DNA of 64,000 nt from Methylobacterium sp. J-077 (GCF_022829365.1 NZ_JAKSYJ010000212.1:1-64000), one strand, 5' to 3'; positions 50,038-59,542 are shown, counted from the stretch's first letter. Made by a program: numbers and translations. Notes: generated by a model not told the origin, from the sequence alone.

Positions 50038-50376
50038 ATGCAGGACGAACCCTCCGGCGCCGCCCTCCTCGACGCGGCCCGCCGCGCCCTCACCGAGGAG
50101 GTCGTGCCCGGCCTCACCGGCCGCCCGCGCTACGTCGCCCTGATGGTCACCAACGCCATCGGCATTGCCGCCCGCGAAATCGTGCAGGCGGACCGGCTCG
50201 CAAAGGCCGGCGCGCGCGTGCTCGATGGCGCAGGCGCGCCCGACAATCCGATGGAGAATCTGGTCCGAACCATCCGAGAGGGGCAGCACGATGCGGATGA
50301 GGATCTCCAAGCAGCGCTTACCGAAGCGGTCGAAGTAGCAGCACAAATTTGGAAGCCGTCGGCGCCAGATAAATAA
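50038..50376 (+). CDS. DUF6285 protein (LvaB-like kinase partner)
   Basis: The ATG at 50038 lies 2 bp after the kinase stop; an ATG at 50026 overlapping that stop is an alternative. About 112 residues, helical: EEVVPGLTGRPRYVALMVTN-AIGIAAREI, then a charged end. This is the pattern I recall for the small DUF6285 proteins encoded next to APH-like kinases (LvaB in Pseudomonas putida), needed for kinase activity. Last gene of the rightward operon. Confidence 0.7.
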   Translation: MQDEPSGAALLDAARRALTEEVVPGLTGRPRYVALMVTNAIGIAAREIVQADRLAKAGARVLDGAGAPDNPMENLVRTIREGQHDADEDLQAALTEAVEVAAQIWKPSAPDK

Positions 50377-50998
50377 TGTTTATAATACACGATAAATAAA
50401 GTACTTTTTCTGCAAAGCCGATCTACATAGATTATAATTGAATCAAAATCCGATCATGTAGTTTGATCGTGTCGACTATGTCGAAGGACCGTCGACCACG
50501 CGAGAGGCGAACGCGAGGTAGCTCGCGTGCTCGACGGCGCCGGACTGACAGACGCAGTCAATTGGTTAGAGGTCGAAGGATGTAGCTTCTGTCCAGGGCA
50601 CCTCCGGTTCGTGCCAATCCCTGTACGGATCGTCCTCACGCAGGTTCGCCCTAGCCCCACCTAGCGCGCGCCTGGATCTGATGGATCAATGAGGCCGACG
50701 TTCAGAGCACCAAACAACGCGATTACCCGCGTCTCTTGCCCCTGAAAACGCAGGGCATCGCGCGCACTCTCCGCTCGGCTCTAGTCCCATGCCGCGTAAA
50801 CGACCTCGGTGCCGACGTCATGCCAATCCTCGCCCGACGGAGTTGAACAACCGCTTTCGGGCGCACCATAGATCGATTTTTACGACGAGGTTGGGTCGGT
50901 AGCGGCTTGTCCGCTTATCCGCATCAGCCGTCCAAAAGCGGATCGGCGGCTTTCGGCCAGCCCGGGACATACGCAGGTTCGCGGCGCAAGATCCGTAT
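50377..50998. other. Gene-free stretch
   Basis: About 620 bp between the catabolic operon and the orphan binding-protein gene. The first 80 bp are AT-rich (about 50375-50455), as in a terminator/promoter boundary. Further frames lack support. CCGCTTATCCGC and related repeats occur near 50930-50945. Confidence 0.35.
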
Positions 50999-52576
50999 TT
51001 AACACCGCCGGATGTTTGTGAACAGCGGCAGACCAACCTGCATCCCCTCGAGGTCGGCACGATAGGCAGTCGGCTGGAGGTAAGACCCCAAAGGCAGGAA
51101 CGGGACGTCCTCAAACGCCTGGACCTGGATCTGCCGCGCGATATCGAGCCGCCCGGCCTGGTCCGCCGCGTCGATCCAGGATTGGCGCTGGTTCTCGAGC
51201 CGCTCGTCCGTGGGCCAGCCGTTCCACGCCCTTAGCCCGGTGCCGCGCAGGAGCAGGTGGCCGGCTGGGTTCATCATGTCGTAGCCGCCCCAGAACGAGC
51301 CGAACACGCTCCAGCCGCCCTTGTCGATCGGCTGCTGACTCGTGGAACGCTGCACGACACTCCCCCAGTCGGTGGAGACCTCGTCGACGTTCAGGCCGAG
51401 TTGACGCATCATCTCGACGCCCACGCTGCAGATCGCGTTGATGCGCGGGACGTCCGTCGCCGTCAGGAATACGACCTTTTCGCCCTTGTAGCCGGCCGAC
51501 TCGATGTCGCGCTTGAGCGTGCCGAGGTCGTGCTTCCCACCTAGGGCCTCCATTCCGGCGTCGTTGGCCATCGGCAGGCCGGCGGGGCCGAACACGCCGA
51601 CGCGGATGTCCACGGCGGCGTTGTCGCCCGCGACCGCCTGCATGAACTCAGTCTGATTGACAGCTCGCAGTACGGCGCGCCGGATTGCCGGGTTATCGAA
51701 GGGTGGGTGGAGGAAGTTGAAGCGCAAGACGCCGATCAGACCCTTGTCCTCCACGACCTGCAGCTTGATCGCCTTATTCGTGCGCAGGCTGGGGACGAGA
51801 TCCATCAGCGGTTGCTCGACCCAGTCTACCTCGCCGGCTTGGAGAGCAGCGACTTGCGTGCCCGGGTCCGGGTTCGTCAACCACTCGACGCGCTCGAAAT
51901 GGGCGATGCGGGGGCCGGCGCAGAAGCTCGGCGCTCCGTCAGTCCGCGGCACGTAGCCCTCGAAGCGGCGGTACACGTTGCGCGCGCCCGGCACGCGCTC
52001 GTTGGCGACGAAGCGGAATGGGCCTGAGCCGACCATCTCAGTCAGGCGGGTGGTAGGCGGGATCGCGGCCAGCCGCTCCGGCATGATGGCCGCCATGAGG
52101 TTCGTCGGCTTGGCCAAAGCGTTCGGCAGGAGCGGGAACGCGCGCTTCAGGCGAAACTCGACCATCGTGTCGGACGACGCCGAGAGTTCGTCGGTTGCCG
52201 CCATCAGCGCTTGGCCGAAGGAGTCGGTGCTCGCCCATCGCTTGAGACTGGCAACGACATCCCGACCGAGCACAGGGCTACCGTCGTGAAATTTCAAGCC
52301 GTCGCGCAGGGTAAGGCGCACGCGCCGGCCGCCGTCCTCAATGTTCTCAGCCCCAACCATCTGCGGCCGGGGCACACCGGCGGCGTCGAGGGCGTAGAGG
52401 GTGTCGAAGACCATCATCACGTGGTTGCGGGTGACGAAGGCGCTGACTAGCGGATCGAGCAGAGCAAGGTCAGCGTAGGGGATGAACTTGAGCGTTGTAG
52501 CAGCCTGTGCACGCACGAGGCTCGGCGCGGCGATGAGGGAAGCCGTGGCGCCAGCAAGAACATCGCGTCGCCTCAT
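50999..52576 (-). CDS. ABC transporter substrate-binding protein, family 5 (peptide/nickel type)
   Basis: A 525-residue periplasmic receptor. The leader MRRRDVLAGATASLIAAPSL with RRR and a short hydrophobic core ends near VRAQA. Family segments: RDGLKFHDGSPVLGRDVVAS, MVGSGPFRFVANE, WLTNPDPGTQVAALQAGEVD, and the end PFLPLGSYLQPTAYRADLEG. It is a paralogue of the 1516-3114 protein and equally orphan; no permease or ATPase gene lies within view. The ligand is unknown. It might feed the acyl/organic acid cluster beside it, but that is only proximity. Confidence 0.88.
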   Translation of the reverse strand: MRRRDVLAGATASLIAAPSLVRAQAATTLKFIPYADLALLDPLVSAFVTRNHVMMVFDTLYALDAAGVPRPQMVGAENIEDGGRRVRLTLRDGLKFHDGSPVLGRDVVASLKRWASTDSFGQALMAATDELSASSDTMVEFRLKRAFPLLPNALAKPTNLMAAIMPERLAAIPPTTRLTEMVGSGPFRFVANERVPGARNVYRRFEGYVPRTDGAPSFCAGPRIAHFERVEWLTNPDPGTQVAALQAGEVDWVEQPLMDLVPSLRTNKAIKLQVVEDKGLIGVLRFNFLHPPFDNPAIRRAVLRAVNQTEFMQAVAGDNAAVDIRVGVFGPAGLPMANDAGMEALGGKHDLGTLKRDIESAGYKGEKVVFLTATDVPRINAICSVGVEMMRQLGLNVDEVSTDWGSVVQRSTSQQPIDKGGWSVFGSFWGGYDMMNPAGHLLLRGTGLRAWNGWPTDERLENQRQSWIDAADQAGRLDIARQIQVQAFEDVPFLPLGSYLQPTAYRADLEGMQVGLPLFTNIRRC

Positions 52577-53070
52577 TGAGCGCCTCCAATCCTATGGGTG
52601 GCGTCTATTGTGCAGATGGCATGCCAGGGGATTGACGGCGGCTGAGGTGACCTACCAGATCCCCCTGTGAGAGGCAGCGTCTGTTGCCCGCCTCATTCGT
52701 CCAGAGGCCGCTCTAGACCAGTACCTTCCGGCCGCTTCGCGCCCATCCCAGCTATTTCATAGGCATCGGTCTCTTCCGCATTGCGGACATTCGTAAAACG
52801 GCCCCGACGCAGGACCATTCGCATCCGAGCGAATTAGCGAACGGACATCGGTCCGGGTAGGCGCTCTATCAAGTGAAACGCCTGGTCACAGGGACCGCGT
52901 TAACACCCCGCGGCTTCCCCGAGACCGGCCTCCAGCCCATCACGGGATGATCTGCCGCGCCACGCAGTAGGGATTTGCGTAAAACTGAGATCAAGCCCGA
53001 CAATTGCACCTGGCCCATCTCGTGCGTGGAATCTGCCGATGATGTTCGCGATCATCGGCAGAGGTGAACC
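52577..53070. other. Gene-free stretch ending in a hairpin
   Basis: About 490 bp. No supported gene. The final hairpin (53033-53061) directly precedes the next start. Confidence 0.35.
53033..53061 (+). promoter_or_regulatory. Perfect 11-bp hairpin before the 53071 gene
   Basis: CTGCCGATGAT and ATCATCGGCAG around GTTCGCG. The right arm ends at the AGAGGTG ribosome-binding site of the gene at 53071, so folding could hide or expose it. It may be an operator or an RNA switch. Confidence 0.5.
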
Positions 53071-53313
53071 GTGACCGACTTGGCTGAGTGGAAGGCGATG
53101 CCAGAATGGATGGACATCGTGGGGCCCTTCGATGGTAAGCCCGTCGTGCTCAAACTCATGAGCGGTATCACAATCGAAGCCAGGTTTAAGAGGCGGGACC
53201 TTGTCTTCTCCGATTGCGGGAACATAGCGGCCATCCAAAAAGAGTGGGCTCCTTTGGACGGCAGCACGATGCCCGATCAAGACCCACCGATAATGTGGCG
53301 GCCCATTATTTAA
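53071..53313 (+). CDS. Small hypothetical protein (80 aa)
   Basis: A GTG at 53071 with AGAGGTG 8 bp upstream. The product MTDLAEWKAMPEWMDIVGPF followed by DGKPVVLKLMSGITIEARFK looks like a beta-barrel-type small domain (strands with Lys/Arg and Asp turns), ending PPIMWRPII. Not recognised. The upstream hairpin suggests regulated translation. Confidence 0.5.
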   Translation: MTDLAEWKAMPEWMDIVGPFDGKPVVLKLMSGITIEARFKRRDLVFSDCGNIAAIQKEWAPLDGSTMPDQDPPIMWRPII

Positions 53314-53932
53314 GGGTTGCAGATCACAACCACCTTCTCAGCGGCGATAGACGCAAGGCCAGGTTAGCCTTCATGACATGGCCGCGGGCAGTGCAAAAAA
53401 AAATCTGAAGCAGTCTGCGGTATCTCCTGCGTATGATCAGCCAACTCGTCGTAAGCTTCATCTGCCGGCCATTCAAGGTGCGCCATTGAGACGTGTCATC
53501 GAAGGGCCATACAGCGGTCTACAGCGTTGCTCGGGCGCTCCTATGGGGGCGGGAAGATCATGGAGACCGAGAGCCTGTCCTGCACGATCGAAGCGCGAGG
53601 TACGTCTCAACTCGGACCCATTTGAGCACAGAGATCGAACCCAACATGAACGTTTGGACCCGTCGATGACCCCAGCATTACACAGGCGAGTTCAGGACGC
53701 GCTGCGTCGACTTCAGCCCGTGCACAGGAAAATCAAGACGGAGCGCCGTTCCAGTTAGGGCTCCCGGTTCGAGTCTGATCGATTGCGATCGAAATGCTTG
53801 GGGGCGCTATGAGGGCCGTCGACTACGACACAAAGTTTGGCGGAGGCACTCGTTGGTGAAGATGCGTGGGTACACACCGTTTGAACGTGGTCTGGTGCTT
53901 GCAAAACCGCTTGAGAAGCGGAGGACTAGCCA
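53314..53932. other. Gene-free or decayed stretch
   Basis: About 620 bp. A rightward frame (53378-53758) is open but has an Arg/His/Pro-rich composition, no ribosome site and no resemblance to known proteins. A short frame from about 53560 (METESLSCTIEARGTSQLGP) ends early. Probably remnants. Confidence 0.35.
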
Positions 53933-54211
53933 GTGCGCCTCGATCTCGACGAGCATGGAGGTTGGCTTATAACGCCTGCAGAACTGGCGCAGCGGTTTGG
54001 CGTAGAAGAATGGGTGCTGTTAAGACAAGCTGATCTTGGGTGCGTTGAGAGCCGCATCGCGCGCGGATATGGCAAAGACAAAGGCCGATCACGGATTACG
54101 ATCATCGTCGGCAGGCTGGGTTGGCAAGGCACATTCGCAGCCGACGGCATGTTGCTCACCGAATTTCGGTGGGAATCTCAGCCTGGCACCATAAGAAAAA
54201 CAAGTGCGTAA
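53933..54211 (+). CDS. Small hypothetical protein, DUF6522-like (92 aa)
   Basis: A GTG at 53933. The product reads MRLDLDEHGGWLITPAELAQ then RFGVEEWVLLRQADLGCVES, RITIIVGRLGWQGTFAADGM and LLTEFRW. The order (strand, helix with AELAxRFGV, Cys-containing turn, two strands with R-x-x-I-x-x-x-x-G and W-x-x-x-x-D-x-x-G) agrees with what I remember of DUF6522. No function is known for that family. Confidence 0.5.
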   Translation: MRLDLDEHGGWLITPAELAQRFGVEEWVLLRQADLGCVESRIARGYGKDKGRSRITIIVGRLGWQGTFAADGMLLTEFRWESQPGTIRKTSA

Positions 54212-54432
54212 TTATTATGCAATCACAACTATTCATGCTGAGCTCAGATTGACGGACGGCAGCATCTCAGATGCGTGACGGTGGATTGTTTTGACGATAG
54301 TAAAAATTATGTTAAATTTACCAGTAGTCATTCTACTCCCGTACTGCATTGGTCGTTAATGACCATTAATACCTGTCTTAGAAATGCATTGATATAGGTG
54401 GCTTGTTTTGATGCGTTACGGATGACTGAAGA

Positions 54433-55785
54433 TTAAGTTAGGACAGATGCGCTGCCGCCCATCAAGGCATAGCGCTGTGCGATGGCCGCATCGTAGAGCG
54501 CCTGCTCGTCCTGCTTATGTTTGATCGAGAATCGGATGAGGGCGGCTCCGCACGCGCACGCGATCGCGGCACAGCCGAGGATGAGAAAGCAGAGCTGCAC
54601 GTCGCCGGTACCGCGAAGCAGAAAACCTGCCGCGACGCCACCGATGTTGCCGCCAGCACCGATAATGCCGGCAACGCCACCGAGGACCTTCCGATCTATG
54701 AACGGCACGAGCGCATAGAGCGAGCCGCAGGCCATGTGCGTGAATAGGCCGAACACGAGCATGGCCGTAATGGCCAAGCTTACGGCGCTGGCCTGAGAAA
54801 AGGCTACAAGGAAGACACCTTCGCCCATCATCAGGCCAAACAGCAGCCATGTGCGACCGTCGAGTCCCTTGGTGTGGGCGACACGATCGGACAACAGGCC
54901 GCCAAGCGCACGCGCGAACAGTGCGAGCAGTCCGAACGCGCCGACCGCGTACCCGGCATCGATCACTGAGAGATGGTAGTGGTCGTAGTAGTACGTGACC
55001 GCGATGCTGTGCACGAACAACTCGACGCCGAACGAGGCTCCGTAACAGGCCGCGAGTAGCCAGACCCGATAGTTCTGTGCGGCGGTTTTCATCACCTCCC
55101 AGCCGCCCTTTTTGCCGCTATCGACCGAAACCCCTTGGCGGCGCAGTTCCGGGATGTTGCCCTCTGGAGTGTCCTGTGTGAACCGCCAGTACAGACCTGC
55201 CATGACAAGCATGAGCACACCAGGTACGATCATTGAGTAGCGCCAACCGGTACCTGTGCTGACACCCGCGGCCACGATCGCGCCGAGGACGAGCGGCATC
55301 ACGCTTTGCGTAAATCCTCCGCCGGCATTGCCCCAACCGCCGACGGTTGCGTTGGCGGTCCCAACGACGTTTGGCGCAAACATCACCGAGGTATGGTACT
55401 GGGTGACCACGAAGCTCGCACCGATGATGCCGATGAGAAGGCGGAACATCAGGAACGAGCTGTAGTCCCACGCGAACGCGACACCAAAGACCGGCAGCGA
55501 GCCCAGTGCCAAAAGGATCGTATACGTGAGCCGTGGCCCGTACTTGTCGCACATTGGCCCGATGATCGTTCGAGCCAAGATGGTAGCGAACACGCCGGCG
55601 ATGGTGATGTTGTAGATCTGCCCGCTGGTAAGTTTGAGGTCTGCGCCAATGATCGGCATTAGCGGGGCGGTCGCAAACCAAGCGAAGAAGCAGACGAAGA
55701 AGGCCATCCAGGTCAGGTGAAAGGCCCGCATTTGCGGAGTCCTAAAATTGAAGAGCTCGATCCGGATCGCTTTCTGCGAGACCAT
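54433..55785 (-). CDS. narK: Nitrate/nitrite transporter, MFS (NarK/NasA type)
   Basis: A 450-residue major-facilitator protein of the nitrate-nitrite porter family. The first helix carries MRAFHLTWMAFFVCFFAWFA and the nitrate signature is GGWGNAGGGFTQSVMPLVLG in helix 5. The Arg-bearing motif ARTIIGPMCDKYGPRLTYTI (motif A) follows helix 2, and a second Gly-rich signature GVAGIIGAGGNIGGVAAGFL lies in the C-terminal half. Imports nitrate or nitrite for the nitrite reductase encoded just upstream; last gene of the nirBD operon, 40 bp after nirD. Confidence 0.92.
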   Translation of the reverse strand: MVSQKAIRIELFNFRTPQMRAFHLTWMAFFVCFFAWFATAPLMPIIGADLKLTSGQIYNITIAGVFATILARTIIGPMCDKYGPRLTYTILLALGSLPVFGVAFAWDYSSFLMFRLLIGIIGASFVVTQYHTSVMFAPNVVGTANATVGGWGNAGGGFTQSVMPLVLGAIVAAGVSTGTGWRYSMIVPGVLMLVMAGLYWRFTQDTPEGNIPELRRQGVSVDSGKKGGWEVMKTAAQNYRVWLLAACYGASFGVELFVHSIAVTYYYDHYHLSVIDAGYAVGAFGLLALFARALGGLLSDRVAHTKGLDGRTWLLFGLMMGEGVFLVAFSQASAVSLAITAMLVFGLFTHMACGSLYALVPFIDRKVLGGVAGIIGAGGNIGGVAAGFLLRGTGDVQLCFLILGCAAIACACGAALIRFSIKHKQDEQALYDAAIAQRYALMGGSASVLT

Positions 55786-55825
55786 GGCAGAGACTCCTTG
55801 ATTGTTTGGAAAGAAGTCGCCGATT

Positions 55826-56164
55826 TTACTCCGCCGCCTCGGCCTGGACGGGCTCCGGCCGCACCCAGATCTGGCCGTCGACGACCCAAGCTGGATAGGT
55901 GACGAGACCGAGATGCTCGTGGCTCGTGCCGCAACCGGATTTTAGGTCGAAAGTTCGGTCGTGCAGTGGGCACATCAGCGTGGTCCCGCCCAGGAGACCG
56001 TCTGCCAGCGGCCCCTGGCGATGCGGGCAGAGAGCCTGTGTCGCGTAGACTTGTTCTTCTGCTGTGTGGAATACGGCGATCTCCAGCTCGCCGACGCGGA
56101 AGGTGCGCCCCTCACCGGTCGGGATTTGCTCGACCGCGCCGAGCAGCACTTCGCCGGCCGCCAT
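55826..56164 (-). CDS. nirD: Nitrite reductase (NADH) small subunit
   Basis: A 112-residue Rieske-type protein from the ATG at 56164, which overlaps the nirB stop by one base. The iron-sulfur ligands are intact: CPHRQGPLADG and CPLHDRTFDL, giving C-x-H and C-x-x-H spaced as in Rieske proteins. It partners NirB in six-electron reduction of nitrite to ammonium in the cytoplasm. The overlap implies coupled translation. Confidence 0.93.
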   Translation of the reverse strand: MAAGEVLLGAVEQIPTGEGRTFRVGELEIAVFHTAEEQVYATQALCPHRQGPLADGLLGGTTLMCPLHDRTFDLKSGCGTSHEHLGLVTYPAWVVDGQIWVRPEPVQAEAAE

Positions 56165-58611
56165 CACACTTCCTCCTTTGCTGGGATCACCGAAGTGAAC
56201 TGGTTGGCAGTCTTCGGGGCGACCGCCTCGAGCCAGGGATCGACACAGGCAGCGATCGAGGCCTCCATGGCCGCGTCGAGATCGGCGCAGATCCCCTCGC
56301 TGTCTTCCACCACCACGGCGCGGACCCGCTCTAGGCCGACCCGCTCCATGAAGGTGTAGGTCCGCTCCTTCCACTTCGCATTTTCGCGGTAGAACTGCAT
56401 GAAGCGGCTGCCGATCAGCATCGCCTCAGTCTCGTCCTTGGCGGTGGTGAGCAGGTCGCCCTTGCGGATATGGGCGCCGGCAGCCCCCCCGACGTAGATC
56501 TCCCACTTACCGTCGCCGATCGCGACGAAGCCGACATCCTTCACGTAGGCTTCGGAGCAGTTACGCGGACATCCAGCGGTGGCAAGCTTGAGTTTAGCCG
56601 GGCTGTCGATGCCGCGGTAGCGCCGCTCGATGCGCTGGGCGAAGCCCATGGAATCGCCCAGCCCGAACCGGCAGAAATCGGTGCCGATGCAGCTCTTGCA
56701 GGTGCGGTAGCTCTTGCCCCAGGCATAGCCCGCTTTGAAGCCCAGGTCGCTCCAGATCTTGGGCAGATCATCCTTTTTGAGGCCGACGAGGTCGACGCGC
56801 TGCCCGCCGGTCAGCTTCACCAGCGGGACGTTGTACTTCTGCGCCACCTGGCCGATGCGGACCAGCTCGTCGGGCGTGCAGACGCCGCCGGGCATCTCCG
56901 GGATCACCGAGAAGGTGCCATCCTTCTGGATGTTGGCGTGGACGCGGTCGTTGATGAAACGGGCGTCGCGCTCGTCGTCGTACTCGCCTTTCCATACGGT
57001 GATCAGCAATGAGGCGAGCGCCGGCTTAGCGCCGGCATCGACCTCGCCGTTCCCGAGTTCGCGGAACACCGAGGAGACCGACTTGAGGCCGCGGGCGACC
57101 ACCTCTCTCATCAGTTCCGGTTTCCGCAGCGGGATAGTCGGCACGTAGTAGTGGACCGACGGGTCCTCCTCGACCTCACCGCCCAGGAGCCACGAAACAA
57201 GTTCGGTCACCTCACCCTTGCAGGCGCCGCAGCCCATGCCGGCGCGGGTCTGGGTCATCACCGCTTTGGAGCTATTAGCGCCAGCTATAACGCAGGCCGC
57301 GATGCCGGCCTTGGTTACGCCATTGCAGTTACAGACCTGAGTCTCCGCCGGCATCTCGTCATAGGTGACCTTCGCGGACGGTGTGCCGAGGTCGAACATC
57401 AGCGACAGACGCTCGTCCGGCAGCGGTGCGTTCTGCGCGAAGGCCTGCATCAGGAACGGCGCCTTGGAAATGTCGCCCATCAGGATGCCGCCGACCAACC
57501 GGCCGTCGCGTACGATAAGTTTCTTGTACGTGCCGCGCTTCGGCTCGGTGAACTGCACGACCTCGTCGTTGTCGTCCGTCGGATCGGTGATGCCCATCGA
57601 CGCGAGTTCGACACCCATCACCTTCAGCTTCGTGGCGAGTTTCGAGCCGTGATAGGCAGCGTTTACGTTGGTTTGGGTGACGTGCTCGGCGAAGACTTTC
57701 GCCTGTTCGTAAAGCGGTGCGACCAAGCCGTAGAGCCGGCCACGGTGCTGCGCACATTCCCCGACCACGTAAATATCGCGGTCGTCTACCGACTGCATGT
57801 GGTCGTTGACGACGATGGCGCGTTCGACAGTCAGCCCCGAGAACTGGCCGATCTCGGAATTCGGGCGGATCCCGGCCGCGACGATGACGAGGTCGCACAG
57901 CAGCTCCGTGCCGTCCTTGAAGCGCAGCCCCTCGACCTTGTCGGAGCCAAGTACCTCGGTGGTCTGCTTTGCGGTGTGAACCTGGATGTTCATACCCTCG
58001 ATGGTCTTCTTCAGGAGCCCACCCGCGGCCACATCGAGCTGCATCTCCATGAGATGGCCGGCGAGGTGGACCACGTGCGACTCGCAGCCCAGCACAGTCA
58101 TGCTGCGCGCCGCTTCAAGGCCCAGAAGGCCGCCGCCAATCGTGACGGCGACTTTGCTGCTTCGGGCGTAGTCGACGATTTGTTGGCAATCCGCGACCGT
58201 GCGGTAGCCGAAGACACCGGGCTTGAGGCTACCGTCTTCTATCCGTACGCCCTGCATGGGCGGAATGAAGGCGCGGCTGCCGGTGGCGATCATCAGCTTG
58301 TCGTAGCGTTCCCGCACGCCCGTGTTCGCGATGACGACCTTGGCGGCGCGATCGATCTTCTCGACGCGGTGGCCGGCATGGAGCGTGATACCGTTCTCGG
58401 CGTACCAAGACAGCGGGTTCATGGTGATCCCGTCGGTATCCTGTGTCCCGTTCAAGATTTCGGAGAGCAGGATGCGGTTGTAGTTGCCGTAGGGCTCGTC
58501 GCCGAACATGACGATGTCGAACATCTCGGCGCCGCCCCGGGCCAATACCTCCTCCACGGCACGGGCGCCGGCCATGCCGTTTCCGACGACCACGAGTCTC
58601 TGCTTGCTCAT
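56164..58611 (-). CDS. nirB: Nitrite reductase (NADH) large subunit
   Basis: An 815-residue enzyme with the usual domain order: FAD/NADH pyridine nucleotide-disulfide reductase part (VVGNGMAGARAVEEVL at the start; GGGLLGLEAARSM at about 160), a BFD-like [2Fe-2S] domain (VCNCNGVTKAGI, and ARAGMGCGACKGEV with paired Cys), and the siroheme/[4Fe-4S] nitrite reductase domains with TCKSCIGTDFCRFGL and ATAGCPRNCSEAYVKDVGF. Full length. It reduces nitrite for nitrogen assimilation. It follows the conserved gene at 58651 by 39 bp. Confidence 0.95.
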   Translation of the reverse strand: MSKQRLVVVGNGMAGARAVEEVLARGGAEMFDIVMFGDEPYGNYNRILLSEILNGTQDTDGITMNPLSWYAENGITLHAGHRVEKIDRAAKVVIANTGVRERYDKLMIATGSRAFIPPMQGVRIEDGSLKPGVFGYRTVADCQQIVDYARSSKVAVTIGGGLLGLEAARSMTVLGCESHVVHLAGHLMEMQLDVAAGGLLKKTIEGMNIQVHTAKQTTEVLGSDKVEGLRFKDGTELLCDLVIVAAGIRPNSEIGQFSGLTVERAIVVNDHMQSVDDRDIYVVGECAQHRGRLYGLVAPLYEQAKVFAEHVTQTNVNAAYHGSKLATKLKVMGVELASMGITDPTDDNDEVVQFTEPKRGTYKKLIVRDGRLVGGILMGDISKAPFLMQAFAQNAPLPDERLSLMFDLGTPSAKVTYDEMPAETQVCNCNGVTKAGIAACVIAGANSSKAVMTQTRAGMGCGACKGEVTELVSWLLGGEVEEDPSVHYYVPTIPLRKPELMREVVARGLKSVSSVFRELGNGEVDAGAKPALASLLITVWKGEYDDERDARFINDRVHANIQKDGTFSVIPEMPGGVCTPDELVRIGQVAQKYNVPLVKLTGGQRVDLVGLKKDDLPKIWSDLGFKAGYAWGKSYRTCKSCIGTDFCRFGLGDSMGFAQRIERRYRGIDSPAKLKLATAGCPRNCSEAYVKDVGFVAIGDGKWEIYVGGAAGAHIRKGDLLTTAKDETEAMLIGSRFMQFYRENAKWKERTYTFMERVGLERVRAVVVEDSEGICADLDAAMEASIAACVDPWLEAVAPKTANQFTSVIPAKEEV

Positions 58612-58650
58612 GAAGGCTCTCTTGCTCGGTTCTTCGCGCGATCGGACCGT

Positions 58651-58998
58651 TCAGATCTCCAGGAGGCCGACGTCGACCACGACTTGGCCGGTGGCTCCCT
58701 CGGGGGCGGAGAAGTGGACCTCGACCTGCGTGTCCGGCGGCAGATCTTCGACGATCGTCAGCGGCACGTTCATGCCGGCCTTAGCGCCGATCGGTAGGTA
58801 ACGGGCGGCCTTCCCGGCGATGACCAGCGACAGGCAGATCAGTTCGGGTCCTGAATTGCCTGCGCGAAGATAAACAAACTGCGCGCGCTTGGTACTTGGA
58901 ACCGTGTAGATTAATGTCGATGCTAGGAGGGCCGACTTATCAAGTCCGGACCCGAAATATTCAAATACGCCCTGGAGAAACTTTGGGATAGATTCCAT
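58651..58998 (-). CDS. Conserved small protein of the nitrite-assimilation operon (115 aa)
   Basis: The ATG at 58998 gives MESIPKFLQGVFEYFGSGLD. Strands follow: KRAQFVYLRAGNSGPELICL, VIAGKAARYLPIGAKAGMNV, and the end EGATGQVVVDVGLLEI. I recall proteins of this shape beside assimilatory nitrate/nitrite reductase or molybdopterin oxidoreductase genes in Methylobacterium and Bradyrhizobium. The beta-sandwich-like pattern suggests a small accessory or carrier protein. Its role is unproven. Likely first gene of the operon to narK. Confidence 0.55.
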   Translation of the reverse strand: MESIPKFLQGVFEYFGSGLDKSALLASTLIYTVPSTKRAQFVYLRAGNSGPELICLSLVIAGKAARYLPIGAKAGMNVPLTIVEDLPPDTQVEVHFSAPEGATGQVVVDVGLLEI

Positions 58999-59542
58999 GA
59001 TCTTGATCCTTGGTAAAGTTCCGGGGCCGCGGCCCCGCCTCGTCCTTGTGATGGAGAGGGCGTCAGACTAAAAAGCGGGGGCAGCTTGTCGGCAGCCGGG
59101 AACGCGGGAAGCGCATTGAAGGAGCGCATCCGGAGGCGTTTCACCAATGACGTTTGGGATCTGCTTCGTTTGAGGGCAGCCTAGAGGTGCCCGATGGGAT
59201 ACGTATCTTGATATCGGCCATGCGACGCTCGCCACATCCGCTTGTCTGGAATTGTTTGGGGCTCCTCCCTACTGGTCGCGCGGGATCCCAACACCCGAAC
59301 CATCCCCGGACCGGGAAGTGAATAAGACGACCACAAACTGCAGGAACCTAGCCAGAACCTGACCGATCGAACCACCTGTTTGGCGCCGTTCTAAAGTGCA
59401 TCGTTAGCCCATACTGTCTGCCAGTCGAGCAACAATTTTAAGCTTAGTGCTCATTGTGCATCATATCTGATCAATACGACCGCAGGCGCGAAATGAAAGC
59501 ACTTGAGCTCTTCATAAGAATCTGCCCGTATGTTGCCAATTT
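58999..59542. other. Gene-free stretch upstream of the nitrite operon
   Basis: About 540 bp, likely containing the operon's promoter and regulatory sites. The part next to the IS66-family element is AT-rich. No gene is supported. Confidence 0.4.

Noticed and set aside
57151..58797. 548-codon plus-strand frame opposite nirB
   Set aside because: Shadow of nirB, which has complete FAD, Fe-S and siroheme motifs.
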